This document shows, in pieces, positions 31,656-43,500 of a stretch of 64,000 nucleotides of DNA. A model generated the notes under the pieces. It ran no database searches and was not told the DNA's origin. It saw nothing but the letters and a program-made list of their open reading frames with translations. The position numbers and the translations under genes were made by a program. The first letter of the stretch is position 1; each line of letters starts with the position of its first letter. Source of the stretch: Ypsolopha sequella (lineage: Eukaryota; Arthropoda; Insecta; Lepidoptera; Ypsolophidae); contig OW203985.1 of NCBI GenBank assembly GCA_934047225.1, positions 7,333,501 to 7,397,500 on the forward strand. Reading direction: 5' to 3'.

Positions 31656-32288
31656 ATCACTTACCTACTTTCAAGTATGTATAACTTTCGCTGTATAAAT
31701 TAAAGTCATTTTATATGTGAGAAAACAAATAATAATATGGCATGCAACGTGTTAATGTCTTGGTCGAATTTATGTTATTTGTCAAGATTGCATTTATAAA
31801 CAAACGTTTTGCAATGTATTGTAACTTGATATATCGTCCGGTCGCCCTATATGAAATACGTACTTTGGTCACCTTAAAATACAAATGAATGATTTAAAAA
31901 TACCATGCGTTTGGACACGTGATTAATACTTTATTAGTTTTGATCTTTCTACACCTCTTTAGGTGTATATTGGTTAGCTCAGTTGTCTAATTGTCATGGT
32001 CTTTCGTAAACACTAAATTATACGATATACCTTTCTACACAAAACGCATGTAAATAATTGAAGTATTAGGAAAATTATTAATAATTTATTTCCAAACACA
32101 AACACAAATATATATTATATTCGTTTACATAAGTTGTCTTAGGTAGGTTCTTTGTATTTTACATTTTACAATAAAAAGTATTCTTGTGGCCCTAGACTAA
32201 GCAAGCTTGACTCGCGGGTACCACAAAAAAAAAAAAATAATAATAATAATAAAATCGCAACGGAAACCTGATTTCTTAGTTCTTACAT
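31656..32288. other. No gene seen
   Basis: A TTGGTTAGCTCAGTTGTCTAA stretch at about 31970 resembles a tRNA A box, but no B box or fold follows. Confidence 0.4.
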
Positions 32289-32590
32289 TAAGGCGATACG
32301 TAAAAGTTTTAGCGTCCCTTTTACTCCATATGCGAAAATACCCTCAGTGCGAGTGGGACGGATTTGTGGAAAAATAGCAAAAAGTAGATATTTATTAATA
32401 TAAAATGTACTAAGCTATTTTGGCAAAAATATTATCAAGGAGACTTTAAAAATACATAATATCCACATTTTGAATGCAATTTCACAATGAAATTAGTTAG
32501 GATTTCAGAATTACAGGAAAAAATAAAACAATTTAAAGGTCTTTTCGGAATTAAATTCTATCGAGAAAATTTCATCCAGTCGCGTTTTTC
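32289..32590 (-). repeat. Family F fragment inside the right TIR border
   Basis: It begins AAGGCGATACGTAAAAGTTTTAGCGTCCC like the end of family F and retains TGCGAGTGGGACGGATT. The distal part is diverged. It abuts the inner TIR end. Confidence 0.65.
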
Positions 32591-33181
32591 TTCAGTGAGA
32601 ATCTTAATCAAATATTCAATAAACATTTACCCAAAAATGAAATACGTAGATGACGTTATAGTAGAGTAAATGAATTCGAAAAAAACCCATTTTTTATTGG
32701 TATCGCCTTAATTTTATCGATGATATTCATGACTGATTGTTAAAATATTTTAACTGATTGTTAAAATTGTTTAGAAAAAGACGGGTATAACTCCGTTATT
32801 TATACAATTTACGAAATGCGTAATGATTGAAGGTAAACTTATTGCGATACACAGTCGTAGGGGCATAGCTCATTGTGATATGTCTATAGCTCACTGTAAT
32901 AAACTCAATGCGATTAAAGTCCATTGAGAGAAGCGAAGTATATATTCATTAGGGCATAGCTCACTGTAAGCGAATAATATGTTCATTGGGGCATAGCTCA
33001 CCGTAAGCTAAGAATATGTTCGTTGGGGCATAGCTCACTGTAAGCAAAGAATATGTTCATTGGGGCATAGCTCACTGTATATATAGGGGGTTATAGCTCA
33101 ACTGGAATCGATTGAGGAAAGGTGAACGTAGTGAACCTTTCCGCGATTCCAGTGAGCTATAATGCCCTATATATACCTACT
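32591..33181 (-). repeat. Polinton-like element, right terminal inverted repeat
   Basis: This 591-bp segment is the inverse of the left TIR. It has four of the roughly 38-bp subterminal repeats where the left has three. It ends inward at TTCAGTGAGAATC, directly against a family F fragment. Confidence 0.92.
33078..33175. other. Terminal hairpin of the right TIR
   Basis: This is the inverse of the left hairpin with the same pairing blocks, so the fold is kept at both ends. Confidence 0.8.
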
Positions 33182-33187
33182 TGCATT
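33182..33187. repeat. Target site duplication, right
   Basis: TGCATT immediately follows the CT terminus. The flanks joined across the element run into a LINE 3' end ending (TATC)n at 33250. Confidence 0.92.
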
Positions 33188-33255
33188 AAATGTATCTTTT
33201 TGGGTCTTGTTTTTGGGGCATTAAATAAAGTTTTTATCTATCTATCTATCGAGAA
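33188..33255 (+). repeat. LINE 3' end remnant with (TATC)n
   Basis: GCATTAAATAAAGTTTTTATCTATCTATCTATC has the polyadenylation signal and TATC tail of a CR1/Jockey-like LINE. The Polinton-like element appears to have inserted in or beside it. Confidence 0.5.
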
Positions 33256-34004
33256 TCTGAACCCGTAACAAAAATGGTCTAAAACTGTCAACCTTGACGG
33301 CTCCCCATTTCTTTATTGTTAAAGATAAAAGAATTATAAATAAAATATTTGTACTCTACCCAATTAGTTGAAGACAATGACACGACATACTAGGGTAAGA
33401 AAACTACAAAAGAGATTTTTCTATAATATTGACAAAATACTCGAAAGAACACGGAAGCCAACCACATTTTGACTCTTTTCGGAAATACGGACTTTTTCGG
33501 AAATAAGTTAATCGAGATGTAAGGGTCTTTGAACCGAAACTCGATCCAGGGACATCTTACTTTCGGAGCAATTTATCTGCTAATTAAGCTATTCAGGTCT
33601 CATGGGGCTTCCCTTTCCTCACAAAAGTGATTAGTGAGCCACTTAGCGCCTAGACGACGATAGTACACGGTAGTATATGTATGTGGCAGAAAATAGTAAA
33701 ATGCCACCGCTACAAACGGCGTCGTCAGTTACTAAACGCTCGCTTTTTGCAATTTGCCGTCCCGCAAATTGAAAAATGCCTACCGTTTGTAAAATGATTT
33801 CGTCATTTTCTGAAAAACCGAAATCGGTCTTCCAACAAAAAGTAAATATATGTGCGAGGACGAGCGGAGCGAGGAGCAGCGTGTTATTTACATGTAGTGC
33901 ATATTTAGAGCCGAGCAAAACGGAGCGGAGCCGAGGCAAATTACAAAATGGCGAATTCTACTATTTGACGAAGATGTTAAGATGAAGCTGCGGAAGCCGA
34001 AAAC
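33256..34004. other. No gene; possible SINE and GC-richer stretch
   Basis: GAGCGGAGCGAGGAGCAGCG and CGGAGCGGAGCCGAGGC (33850-33935) are local purine/CG repeats also hinted at near 59920. Nothing coding. Confidence 0.4.
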
Positions 34005-34480
34005 TGGCGACAGTACTCCTCCATATGAACAACTTTTTCTAGGCAAACCTCGAATCGCGAAAAAAAAATCAGCTATTTCATAGAAATGTTACATACTTAG
34101 TTACACCAAAAACAACAGTTTTTAGGGTTCCGTACCCAAAGGCTAACCAACGGGACCCTATTACTAAGACTCCGCTGTCCATTTGTCACCAGGCTGTATC
34201 TCATTAACCGTGATAGTCAGACAGTTGAAATTTTCACAGATGATGTATTTCTGTTGCCGCTATAACAACAAATACTAAAAAACAGAATAAAATTACTATT
34301 TAAGAGGGCTCCCATACAACAAATGTGATTTTTTTACCGTTTTATAGATAATGGTACGGAACCCTTTGTGCGCAAGTTCGACTCGCAATTGGCCGGTTGT
34401 TTTATATTTTTAGATTTCTCGATTTGTTTCACAGATTGTTGTTCGTATGGACGTGTACTATCGCCAGTTTTCGGATATTT
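34005..34480. mobile_element. TIR element (family T) with nested family B repeat
   Basis: CGAAAACTGGCGACAGTACTCCTCCATA at the left and its inverse CTATCGCCAGTTTTCGG at the right end the element. A family B copy (34125-34400, GGGTTCCGTACCCAAAG to TGCGCAAGTTCGACTCGCAATTGG) is inserted within. Related ends are at 47430 and 63810. Confidence 0.65.
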
Positions 34481-34589
34481 GTGATTGGAAGAGCCGTTTG
34501 AACCATTAGACCCTAAAGCGGTGTTAGTGTATTGAATTCGTTATCGATCATTGTACCAACTCGTATAACCAATATTCTCTTGTTTACAG

Positions 34590-34740
34590 AACAATTGGCT
34601 CTATAGTACATCTCCTGAAAGCATGTCTCGGGTCTGGAATCCTCGCTATGCCAGCTGCATTCAAGAATGCGGGTCTGGTAGCAGGATCAATAGGCACTCT
34701 AGTTGCAGGCTTTGTTTGCACACACGCTATACATATGCTG
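34590..34740 (+). CDS. Proton-coupled amino acid transporter (SLC36/pathetic-like), exon 2
   Basis: The exon follows a TGTTTACAG acceptor and ends at a GTAAGT donor. It supplies one base to the split codon from exon 1 and then 50 codons, ending in phase 0. It contains the family's hallmark first transmembrane segment, GSGILAMPAAFKNAG, preceded by the amphipathic VHLLKACL. A second hydrophobic stretch, GTLVAGFVCTHAIHML, begins helix 2. The Gly-rich break in helix 1 is where amino acid/auxin permease superfamily proteins bind substrate. The 26-kb intron before it contains the Polinton-like element, whose right end lies 1.4 kb upstream. The gene is under clear coding constraint, so I see no sign that this exon is dead. 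Confidence 0.95.
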
Positions 34741-34794
34741 GTAAGTTACTTTGTTAATTTGGACCGAATATCGCACGCTTGTTGGTTCGTTAAG

Positions 34795-35335
34795 GCTGCG
34801 TTCCTAAACGCCCGGCGTGAATGTAAAGTTTACTTGGTAAAAGTGAAATAGATAAGACTGAAACGGAATCTATTTACTAATCGTTTCAGAACGGCCACTT
34901 TGTGAAGACAGTTAGTTTATTTACGTGGCAAAGGATATTTTTTGAATATGATATGTATCATTATTACTGAAATGTAATGGCTTTACAAGTCATTCTGAAG
35001 AATTTTGTAACCCAGAAACAAAAAAATTGCGCGTAATGTTATGAGAGATTGAACAAATGCCGAAAAATATCCCAATAACATACATAAATAATACCTCAAT
35101 TATTGGTGGTATAACTTTTACACTTGAGTTAATATAATACTTTAATATTAACATATATCGAAAAGTACGTCGATATCGCGATGTAGAAGTCAACAGCGCT
35201 ATCTACAATATTTCTTACAAACTAAATACTTAGAAGTCTAAACAAGTCAAAGTGAAAATTTACTCCTGAATTTACGCAGTATAAAATTTCACTCTCAAAA
35301 ATGAATTTTACATTTCTGACAAGGTTTAGGAACGA
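34795..35335. repeat. Inverted-repeat element just after exon 2
   Basis: GCGTTCCTAAACGCCCGGCGTGAATGTAAA at the left and TTTTACATTTCTGACAAGGTTTAGGAACG at the right are inverse-related. It begins about 55 bp past the exon 2 donor. Confidence 0.55.
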
Positions 35336-35926
35336 CTTCGGGAATTGTTCAGAGCTCTTCGTTTTCACTCGGGTGGTTGTGGAACGGGTGACAGATAAGT
35401 ACTACTTTAGGCTGCATACTTGATGACAGCGGGAACAGGCGCGCGCGACAGCGACGCGACGGTGGCGCGGAATCGGTGCACGGTGTCGGCAGCCTTTGGT
35501 CGCACCGCTCGTCACGCCAACACCATCAGCGTCATCAAGAATAGTTCGATACATATCTATGCAGTTGAACGCATCGCTCGTCAACCCGCTACCGCTATCG
35601 CTGTCATCAATTATACGGCCTGAGGGAAGCCATTGTAAATTTGAAATGATCGGAAACATATCCTGAATATAAGCTTTCCCACTTGGGAAGCATATATTTT
35701 TTTCAGTGAAACAAATGTAAGGAAATATAATGATGTGTAGTTTCCTAACGGTACTTAGCACACACATCACAGGATACATAACCGCAATTGGACATTGATA
35801 AACATGCACTTTAACTCCCAAAACATTGGGATTGCAGTTTATCCTAATTAAATTGTATATTCATCTAGTATGGCTGAGTTGAAGGAATCACTGCAAAATT
35901 AGTCTTTGTTATAATAAATCTACAAG
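35336..35926. other. No gene; local CG-rich block
   Basis: 35410-35600 is strikingly CG-rich (GCGCGCGCGACAGCGACGCGACGG) compared with its flanks. Frames through it are open by composition only. Confidence 0.4.
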
Positions 35927-36948
35927 GTTTTGTGAGGAAATAAAAAAAAATTAATCTTGTGAACTTTAAATTATGATTGGCTCAAAAGGACTGTATCCAG
36001 AGCCGTTAAACATTGGAAAAAAAAGTATAACATTTATGGCACACACGAAAAGCTGCAAGTTAGCCAACCTTTGTAAATAAATAAAAAAATAATAATAATA
36101 AAGCCCTAGGGCAAAATAATAGACTTTCTGCTCGGTTTTGATGCATAAAAAGTAGGCACTTGCATTGAAAAATATTTTACAATCAGTGATAAAATTTGCA
36201 TCACGTTTATTTACAATCTTGCTACTTGACGTTTATCAACACTCGACTGTCTTACTTTATCAAGATTCATTGATTATGAAATTTTCTTCCACAGATTTGA
36301 TAAATAGTAAGTAGGTGTTAAATTTTCTGAGTGTTGCTTATAAATGAAAAACAAAGTTTTCGACAAGAGAAAATTCTTTCTTAAACCAGGTACTTAATAT
36401 AAGTACCTATTTAATTAGGGAACAATAAGCTGTTTTATGTTTCAAAATAATCTTGAAATCTATTTTACCTGAGAGCATCAACGCAAAAAGGAAATTCTGT
36501 TATTTTAACTACGCCACTATACCAATACTAGAATCGTCAAATCTCCATGCCAAATAAGAAGGTGTCGACCAAAACGCCAGTCACTGTTAAATTGGTTCAT
36601 TGAATTATATTTCATGTATTCATGAAATATTTATATTTAGTATTATAGATAATGTATCTGCAGGCATATCACAGCAAATATTCAAAATAATTTTTTCAAT
36701 GCATGTGCTCTTAAAGGCCCACTTTTTATGCATCAAAACCGAACAGAAAGTCGATTATTTTGCCCTAGGGCTTTATTATTATTTTTTTTTTATTTATTTA
36801 CAATGGTTAGCTAACCTGCAGCCTTTCCTATGTACCATAAATGTCATACTTTTTTTTACACTGTTTAACGGCTCTGGATACAATCCTTTTGAGCCAATCA
36901 TAATTTAAAGTTCACAAAATTATATTTGTTTTATTTCCTCACTAGTGA
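35927..36948. mobile_element. TIR element (family G), about 1 kb
   Basis: Arms of about 250 bp (ATTATGATTGGCTCAAAAGGACTGTATCC at left, inverse at right) enclose 500 bp. Both arms contain GCCCTAGGGCAAAATAAT and CGGTTTTGATGCATAAAA. A third arm copy is at 53535-54210. Confidence 0.75.
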
Positions 36949-37811
36949 AAAACGAAAGATTGAAAAACGTAGTATGATACACGGGCGTAAGAGCAATAAA
37001 TTACTCGGTCTCGTTTAAAACTCTCGCTACGCTCGTGTTTTAAATCGTCCGCGCCCTTGTAGCATAAACTTCTATTAGAATTAGAAACAAATACTTACAT
37101 CTAAAGTTAGTCGAAAATCTAAATACATCTCCATACATTTTTACTATAGCTGCGCGGCGCGACAGCAAAATACAAAATACAAAATCGTTTATTGGGCATC
37201 TAAATTACACTAAAACTTTACAGTGGTTGGAGTCACCAGTTAAGTAAAGATTTACCTGTATTAGGTGACTCCGCTCTTCCAAAGCTAATTACATAATTTA
37301 TAAAGTGAATTAGTTAAAAATTATAAATTCGACGCAAGCTATTTTGGCAAATGCGAGTCAGAATAAGCTCATCTCCTGTAATATAAATAATAGCAATATC
37401 AATTTTATGGTAACTAATTAATTAGTTGATGCAAAGCACAAAAATTCCTATATTATTACCGAAGTTAGCGATAGCTATATTTATCACTTTAAGTATGAAA
37501 TCGTGTCGCATAACGTCACGTTACCAATAACTTCGTATTTTTTTTAAAATAACGAAAAAAATAATGTTGGTACTTTTTAGCTTTTTAAACGTTTTTCATA
37601 AAAATCTTCATATAGGACACGAGCTCAATTCTTATCAAATTTTTTCCTATAAATGTGCTGCAAGACCTACCTGTAAACGAAATTTCAAATTTCCAAGTCA
37701 ACTGGAAGTGCCCTATAGGTTTTTATGGTGAGTAAATTTGTATGAAATTGATTATGTAAAGTGAAATAACTATTTTTCGCGTCGAGTTAGAAACCTGATG
37801 TTTGTATAGCA
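36949..37811. other. No gene; family G edge and a LINE tail
   Basis: 36949-37075 matches 53560-53770 inverted. 37165-37280 (GGTGACTCCGCTCTTCCAAAGC) resembles the 3' tail of the LINE at 12660-12780. Nothing else is seen. Confidence 0.45.
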
Positions 37812-38127
37812 CCATGGGGCTTCGACCAAAATAAAATAAATGGACGGGCCAGTACAGATTTTTGAAGTCTGTCAAGTGAGCGCCGGCTCTCACTTCATCT
37901 CTGTCTTTGTCTGTTAGAAGAGTGACACATACGCTTATTATTACATGCCATCCAAATAACTGACGAAAAAATACATTCTTGTGCATTTACAAAGTGCAAA
38001 AAGCAAAATTAACATAAAAATAAAAATTTGGTATTGAAGTATATATCCAATTGCTTAGACTCGTTATGAGTGAGGAAACTGTAAAGACAAGGCCCGTCCA
38101 TTCATTTTATTTTGGTCGAAGCCATGG
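37812..38127. mobile_element. MITE with 35-bp inverted ends
   Basis: CCATGGGGCTTCGACCAAAATAAAAT and the inverse ATTTTATTTTGGTCGAAGCCATGG (2 bases shorter) bound 316 bp. Confidence 0.75.
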
Positions 38128-38433
38128 GGTCGTAAACTTCTGCAGGAGGTATCAGTTCCATTTTTATATCTCACATATTCACTCTTAAAATGAAAGTAAT
38201 TGAGAGGTACACGCGGGGTCGTTTAATTATCAATTAATGCAGGTGGACCCAAAAAAAAAAGGTTTTTTACAGCTAATGGTGTCAAAAACTGCTAAATGCT
38301 TAATTATGGTAACCTCTACGCACAATACTAACGCCAGTAACGTTACTGCGGAGTCTTGTGTACCTCATTGGACCGAAAACGTTTAATTGGGTCGGATACG
38401 GTTAACACTTGAATTCCCGATGTGGATCTTATG

Positions 38434-38832
38434 TAGGGTTGCCATCTGTAAAATCTGTGAACTAGGACAGGGAGCCCGAAAACCCCGGAATTTTGAGCAT
38501 AAAACCCGGACAGCCGTCTCTTCCTTTTTTCTTCACAAATAAAATGAAATAAGTATACAATAATTAAAATAAAAACAAATCTAACTAAGAAGTAAACTAA
38601 ACTGCTTTCTCTTCATTTTGGTAACAAAATTAACTCTAAATAACTAAATAAAATTCTGAGGTTTTCTCGCTTTTAAAGAAATCTAGAAACAAAACATTTA
38701 TAAATTTTCTATCAAAGAAGCTGAACATCTGCTTCTCTGCGAAAATTTTAAACCCGGACACTATGCAAAACCCTGTCCGGACGCTCCCCGGACGCCCTCC
38801 AAACTAGGAAACCCGGACGGATGGCAACCCTA
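38434..38832. mobile_element. hAT-like MITE with 8-bp target duplication
   Basis: The element runs TAGGGTTGCCATC to GATGGCAACCCTA, flanked by ATCTTATG and ATCGTATG, an 8-bp duplication with one change. Inside, ACCCGGACA and CCGGACG repeats are common. Confidence 0.8.
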
Positions 38833-38840
38833 ATCGTATG

Positions 38841-40120
38841 TGATCACTAATAATGCACATTCGTGTTACTTGGGCTATTATTATTAAATATAGATGTTTA
38901 TCATCGAAATAATAATGATGTTTATATAAGAAAACTGTTCAGTGTGATCATTATATTCCGTTTGTTAGTATTTAAATAATATCTTCTCGTGTATCCTTGA
39001 TATGCTTGAAACCTTGTTACAAATTATATAAGTACTAGCGCTTTTGAGAGATAAATTAATCTAAAATGTGTTGTTAAACCTCTTGAAGTGATAGATAACA
39101 TTAAATGTCTTCAATTCGTTTGACATTTGATCAAGATAAAGTTGCATATTAGATCTTGATTTAAACAAAAAATCGAATGTGAAGAATGACAATCCTGTTA
39201 TCAGATGACACAGTTATCTTTTCCGTAGAAATCCTGTAACCATAGACAATGCCTGTAACAAACACAACTTTCATAAGATAAACAACCGGTTACCTAGCAA
39301 CAGACTTTGAAATATAGCGTTATAAATGTGAATGGTTATGACAAAACGATAAATAACCTACTTACCTCTATCCATAAAAGTAGACCTTACTTCATAGGAT
39401 CCTTTTTATATTCATTAGGTATTGAATTTACATAGAATATGTAGAAACATAAAAAAGAAAAACTGAATAGTCCCTACTTAAGCAATATTATTATTATCCA
39501 GGAATTCATTCATACAGTTTTTATTATATATTTTCGAAATAATTTGTTTTATGTAAATATTATTTTGAAAGATCAAGAAGATGTCGAGATGACAGATTTT
39601 TTTGAAATACCTAGCACATGTTGACGTACCATTAAAGTATAAAGAGAGAAGTCTATTTGTAAATTACATTGTACACACAAGGGTTTCGTTTTTGACACAA
39701 AACCTAAAATAGTCAACGGATTTTTCCCTTTTTCTTTGCTTTATCCAAGACAAGTTTACTTATCAGGTCTTAAGTACCCATTCATCTAGTTTACAGCTTC
39801 GCATTTTTAGAGCAGCCAGAATACCTAAGCCGACTGAATACATGCAAATCACTTTGTATTATTGCTTCTGACTTGTAAATGGTCGTAAATCTCGCATTCG
39901 ACTGCATTCTCCGTCGAATTCCGAATCGTAGATATTTATACTGTACAATGTTAACCATTTTGCTCGAAATATTTTTGATAGGTATGTTTTTTGAAACAGA
40001 AATACGTCCGATATGTACAATGTATCGCAATCGTATCGTTTATAATGAATTTAGTGTTTATACTGCTTACACGGGTAAAGTTTTCAATCACATTTTTTTA
40101 CGTTACACGAAGATTCAAAA
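38841..40120. other. No feature seen
   Basis: AT-rich; no gene or repeat shared in the window was found. Confidence 0.4.
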
Positions 40121-40760
40121 GGTGGTAGAGCTGATGCCAAGCTCGACTGTGGGGGTACCACCATCTTACTTGCAAACCCCCCCTAATTTATTTATTTTAT
40201 TTTATTTATTTATTTAAGTAACAAATTGCAAACCATTACAGTATATAACCAATTCAGCAAGCAATGAAGAAATAATTACATAATAAGAAATACATGTTAT
40301 TATTATACCTACTACATTTACAATAATCCACTAATATTAATCTCTCGTCAAAGTCAATACATTCAGGACTACTTTTATGAATTCTGCCATTGAACAATTC
40401 ATTATGTCAGTCATACGTGCCACATCATTTAAAATCTGTATAGCCCTGGCCAATGGTGAATTTATTCGTGGGAGAGTAAAAGGACAGCTCTCAGGCACAA
40501 CCTGGTGGCCCAACCATACCTGAAACTGACTGATGGCAGTATATCCATCCCCAATTGCCGGCCTTTTTATAAAACAGACTGGTGACGAGCAATAGCGTCA
40601 CTGCTGCGAGGGTTTTGGCACCGCGCTCACAAGCCCGCCCGCTCAGCGTGTGTGAGTAGAAGCAGCAGTGAGCAGAAGGACCGCCAACAGAAGCAAAATC
40701 TTGGAAAAGCGTCCAGCAGTGGACAAAGACAGGCTGATGGATGGTTGGATGGATAATTTT
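40121..40760 (+). mobile_element. RTE-like LINE 3' fragment (family H), copy 2, interrupted
   Basis: GGTGGTAGAGCTGATGCCAAGCTCGACTGTGG starts it. The body resumes at about 40437 and ends with a GATGGATGGTTGGATGG tail. Between, 40190-40437 is an (ATTT)n-rich LINE 3' end, a nested insertion. It is the most diverged copy. Confidence 0.6.
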
Positions 40761-40919
40761 TCTACTATATTTAAACAAAACATACCGCCACGGGTATTTC
40801 TTGCAAAAGGTACTCAATTTTGTTAAAACAATTGATAATTGATAAATTGATAAACCCTCAAGCTACAATTTACCTATTACGGTGAAATTTGCAGAGTATT
40901 TTTAAAAATATAGTTTTCA

Positions 40920-41075
40920 TTTAAAAGTAACCACCGCCTCTCAGGTCTATTGGTTCTAACGGGCGACGACTAATCCAGAGTTCATGGGTTAAAATCCAGT
41001 AGGAGCACATCTCTCTTCGGTTTGTGTTCTTCGCAAGTGAGCAGGTGACACTGTGGGTCCATATTCTTTGCCCAA
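40920..41075. repeat. Possible SINE and start of a LINE tail
   Basis: CTATTGGTTCTAACGGGCG and GTTCATGGGTTAAAATCC could be degenerate A and B boxes. This is weak. Confidence 0.25.
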
Positions 41076-41189
41076 AGTACGACGATAGGAAATGATATGC
41101 CTTGAAATTGCTTCAGTTCGAAACGGTTTAAACTTAGTTAGAGCTTTGTGTAAATTACTCAACAAGGCCAAGGCAATGAATAGGCCGGG

Positions 41190-41420
41190 TTCTATTTTCA
41201 GTATTTATTGCCTTAATGCTGTTACATAGATGGTACGTACATTATAAGACTTAGATCCAAGCATTAGCTCTGAGGGGGACCGCAACTTAAACATTAGTAA
41301 TTAATAACTTAAATATTTACACATACATAACTTAACAATTATTATTATACAACGAAATTTACAATTTTATTTAATATATCATAGGCAGACAGAAGCGAAG
41401 ATTACAAAATTTTTTGTCAT
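41190..41420 (-). repeat. Possible LINE 3' end
   Basis: TTTTCAGTATTTATTGCCTTAATGCTG followed by AT-rich sequence is like other LINE tails on the minus strand in this window. Confidence 0.35.
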
Positions 41421-42439
41421 CCATAAATTCTTTAAGCGAATAATGTGTTTTTTTTATAAGAAGAGATTTTAATTGTTTTTTGAAATGTTTGTTCTTTCTA
41501 ATTTTTTATGTTATCTGGTATTTTATTGTAGACCGTTATACATGTTAGTATGGTGCTTTAGAGCCATGCCATATTTTGTCTTGATTTCGCGTTTCTAGCT
41601 TATGGTGGTCTTTCATTTGTGTGTATTTCCTGACAAATTTACTTTACATTTTCAGCATAGAGTGCTTTCTTGCGATAATATTTATTATATGATTGTGTAA
41701 CGATATTTTGGATTGCTGAGTTTTGAGTCCGTAAATGTAGAATTTTAATGGAATGTTAATGTAGAATGTTAATGTAGGATTTTAATGCTTCTGATAGTCG
41801 GTACTCGGTGAAAATTATTATTTTTATATATATCTTTGTTGAAATTATGCACTTGTACTTGTCCACATGATTATAAATTCTCATCGCTACACCCAACCGT
41901 TTTCGCTTAATCTGAGAATACCATAAGAGAAACCGGTTAATTAGGTTTATTCTTTATTTTACACAGAAACACGAACACAAATGCGCTTACAGTAAAAGGT
42001 ATGCATATATGGATTAGCTTATATCTAATAAGAGATTTCTTGCAGCAAACCATTGAGGAAACAATTAAAATATCAGTTAAGTGAAAAGTATAAAAGTTTG
42101 TGGAGAAGTAAAAGTATTTATTGAAAATTTAAATTAAAATCCTTTATTGAAAATCAAATATTACAGATTCCTGGCTCATAAGCCAATGACTTTGTCCAAT
42201 GAGTAGTCAAGCTTCATTCGTACAGTTGTATGTACCAGTAGGTACATTAGAGACGTACATTTTGCAACTTATAATACTACTTAGTTAGAATACAACTAAA
42301 TAAACAAAAAACAATCATACCCGTCGAACAAAATTAGTGCGGGTGTATGTAGGTACGTACCTACCTCACATTCGTGCGAGTTACCACGATGTTTATAAAT
42401 TCTGAAATAACATATTTTGTTATTTAAAGTGTAAGAAAA
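41421..42439. other. No feature seen
   Basis: 42130-42240 (ATCCTTTATTGAAAATCAAA...) may be another LINE tail; nothing else. Confidence 0.35.
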
Positions 42440-42770
42440 AACACTTATTGCTGAAAATTATTCTTGCGTTAAAAGAACAGTATGAAAATATTGTTTAAAG
42501 TTAAGCTGTTTTTAGACTAAATTAAGTAAAATTGGTTATTTCTTTGAAACCACTAATGGTATTTGTATTCTTTTTGTACGAAAATATTGCTTAGAAAAAT
42601 CATCTATGGAATTTTTTTGCACTATTTTGCGCTGTCCGGAGACTGCGACGTCGTAATGCAGTGCGCGCTGATATGAACGTTATTTCATTATAGTTTCTGT
42701 CGATATTTGTACCGACACAAGCCGATTCAAGTTCGGTGACTACCTGCCCCTTAGCTAAACCATTGGAATA
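42440..42770 (-). repeat. Dispersed repeat family A, copy
   Basis: This is the inverse of 8695-9060, including CTTTGAAACCACTAATGGTATTTG and TGCGCGCTGATATGAACGTTATTTC. Confidence 0.7.
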
Positions 42771-43194
42771 GTTTGCCAAAATATCGTATACATTACACGA
42801 GAAATATTTATTCTCCTCTCTTAGTAGGTATAGAAGATTTACGAGAAGAAATATTTAAATCATAAAGAGGATTTTATTAGTAATAAATTTTGCTGCTTAA
42901 AGCATTTAAAATTTAATTTCGCAATTCATGTTTCAACTGTTTTAGGTCATTAAAAGGAAAGGTAAGCTTTGTGCCCATTTGTACGAATAGAAAACAAAGA
43001 CAGTAATAGTAAATATAATAAAGAACTTCGTCTAAATATTTTAACTCAGAATTAAGTCTTAAATTGCGTCTGTAAAACGGGATTATCTTTAACTATAATC
43101 AAGTTGTTTTTGTATTTCTACATGTTCCTTTTATATTTATATTGATTTATATTTGTATAAATATTATTAATGTTTATACAAATGTTAAGAAGAT
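42771..43194. other. No feature seen
   Basis: Nothing could be supported. Confidence 0.4.
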
Positions 43195-43500
43195 GGCTTA
43201 CCCTAGCAAATTTTTTTATTACCCGTTCATCACAATAAGTCCAATGGCAAAGACTGTATTTATGCTTTTGATAAAGGCGATTATATGTTGGCTCACTGGC
43301 CTCTTTTTCTTGGACGCGTAATACTAATGATCACGCAGCGAAACAACGAATTACAATACTGAAATATTTTGTAGGGAAAAAAATATTAGATTTAAGAAGA
43401 ATCCTTCATATTTTTGTTACCTATTTTATGAAAAAAAAATCAAGTTGACCTCTTAACGGCGTTCTTGAAACGAACGTTTGAAAACCAAAAAAAAGAGGGT
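43195..43500 (+). repeat. Dispersed repeat family S, copy 1
   Basis: GATTATATGTTGGCTCACTGGCC and TTCTTGGACGCGTAATACTAAT recur with the same spacing at 58005-58325. Both copies are open in places by chance; no protein family is recognised. Confidence 0.75.

Larger units (their letters stand above)
20525..33181. mobile_element. Polinton/Maverick (adintovirus-like) element, 12.66 kb
   Basis: Both ends are visible. The left end starts AGTAGGTATATATAGGG, and the right end is its exact inverse. TGCATT flanks both ends as a 6-bp target duplication. AG...CT termini, long TIRs, a 6-bp duplication and a protein-primed family B polymerase together define Polintons. Inside, from the left, are TIR, a tandem duplication of capsid-side gene remnants (+), a small minus-strand gene, the polymerase (-), a broken spliced gene (-), a repeat array, a family F fragment and the right TIR. 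Full Polintons are usually 15-20 kb and also carry integrase, ATPase, protease and capsid genes, none of which I can find here intact. Confidence 0.92.

Noticed and set aside
20525..33181. A bidnavirus- or parvovirus-derived insertion (PolB plus terminal hairpins)
   Set aside because: The AG...CT termini, 6-bp target duplication, long TIRs and Polinton-associated small genes fit a Polinton-like element better; no parvovirus-type replication or capsid gene is visible.
35402..35821. 139-codon open frame (minus) across a CG-rich block
   Set aside because: Composition explains the lack of stops; no domain or motif is recognisable.
36600..36908. 102-codon open frame on the + strand
   Set aside because: It runs through the right arm of the family G element and has no family match; hydrophobic content reflects T-rich sequence.
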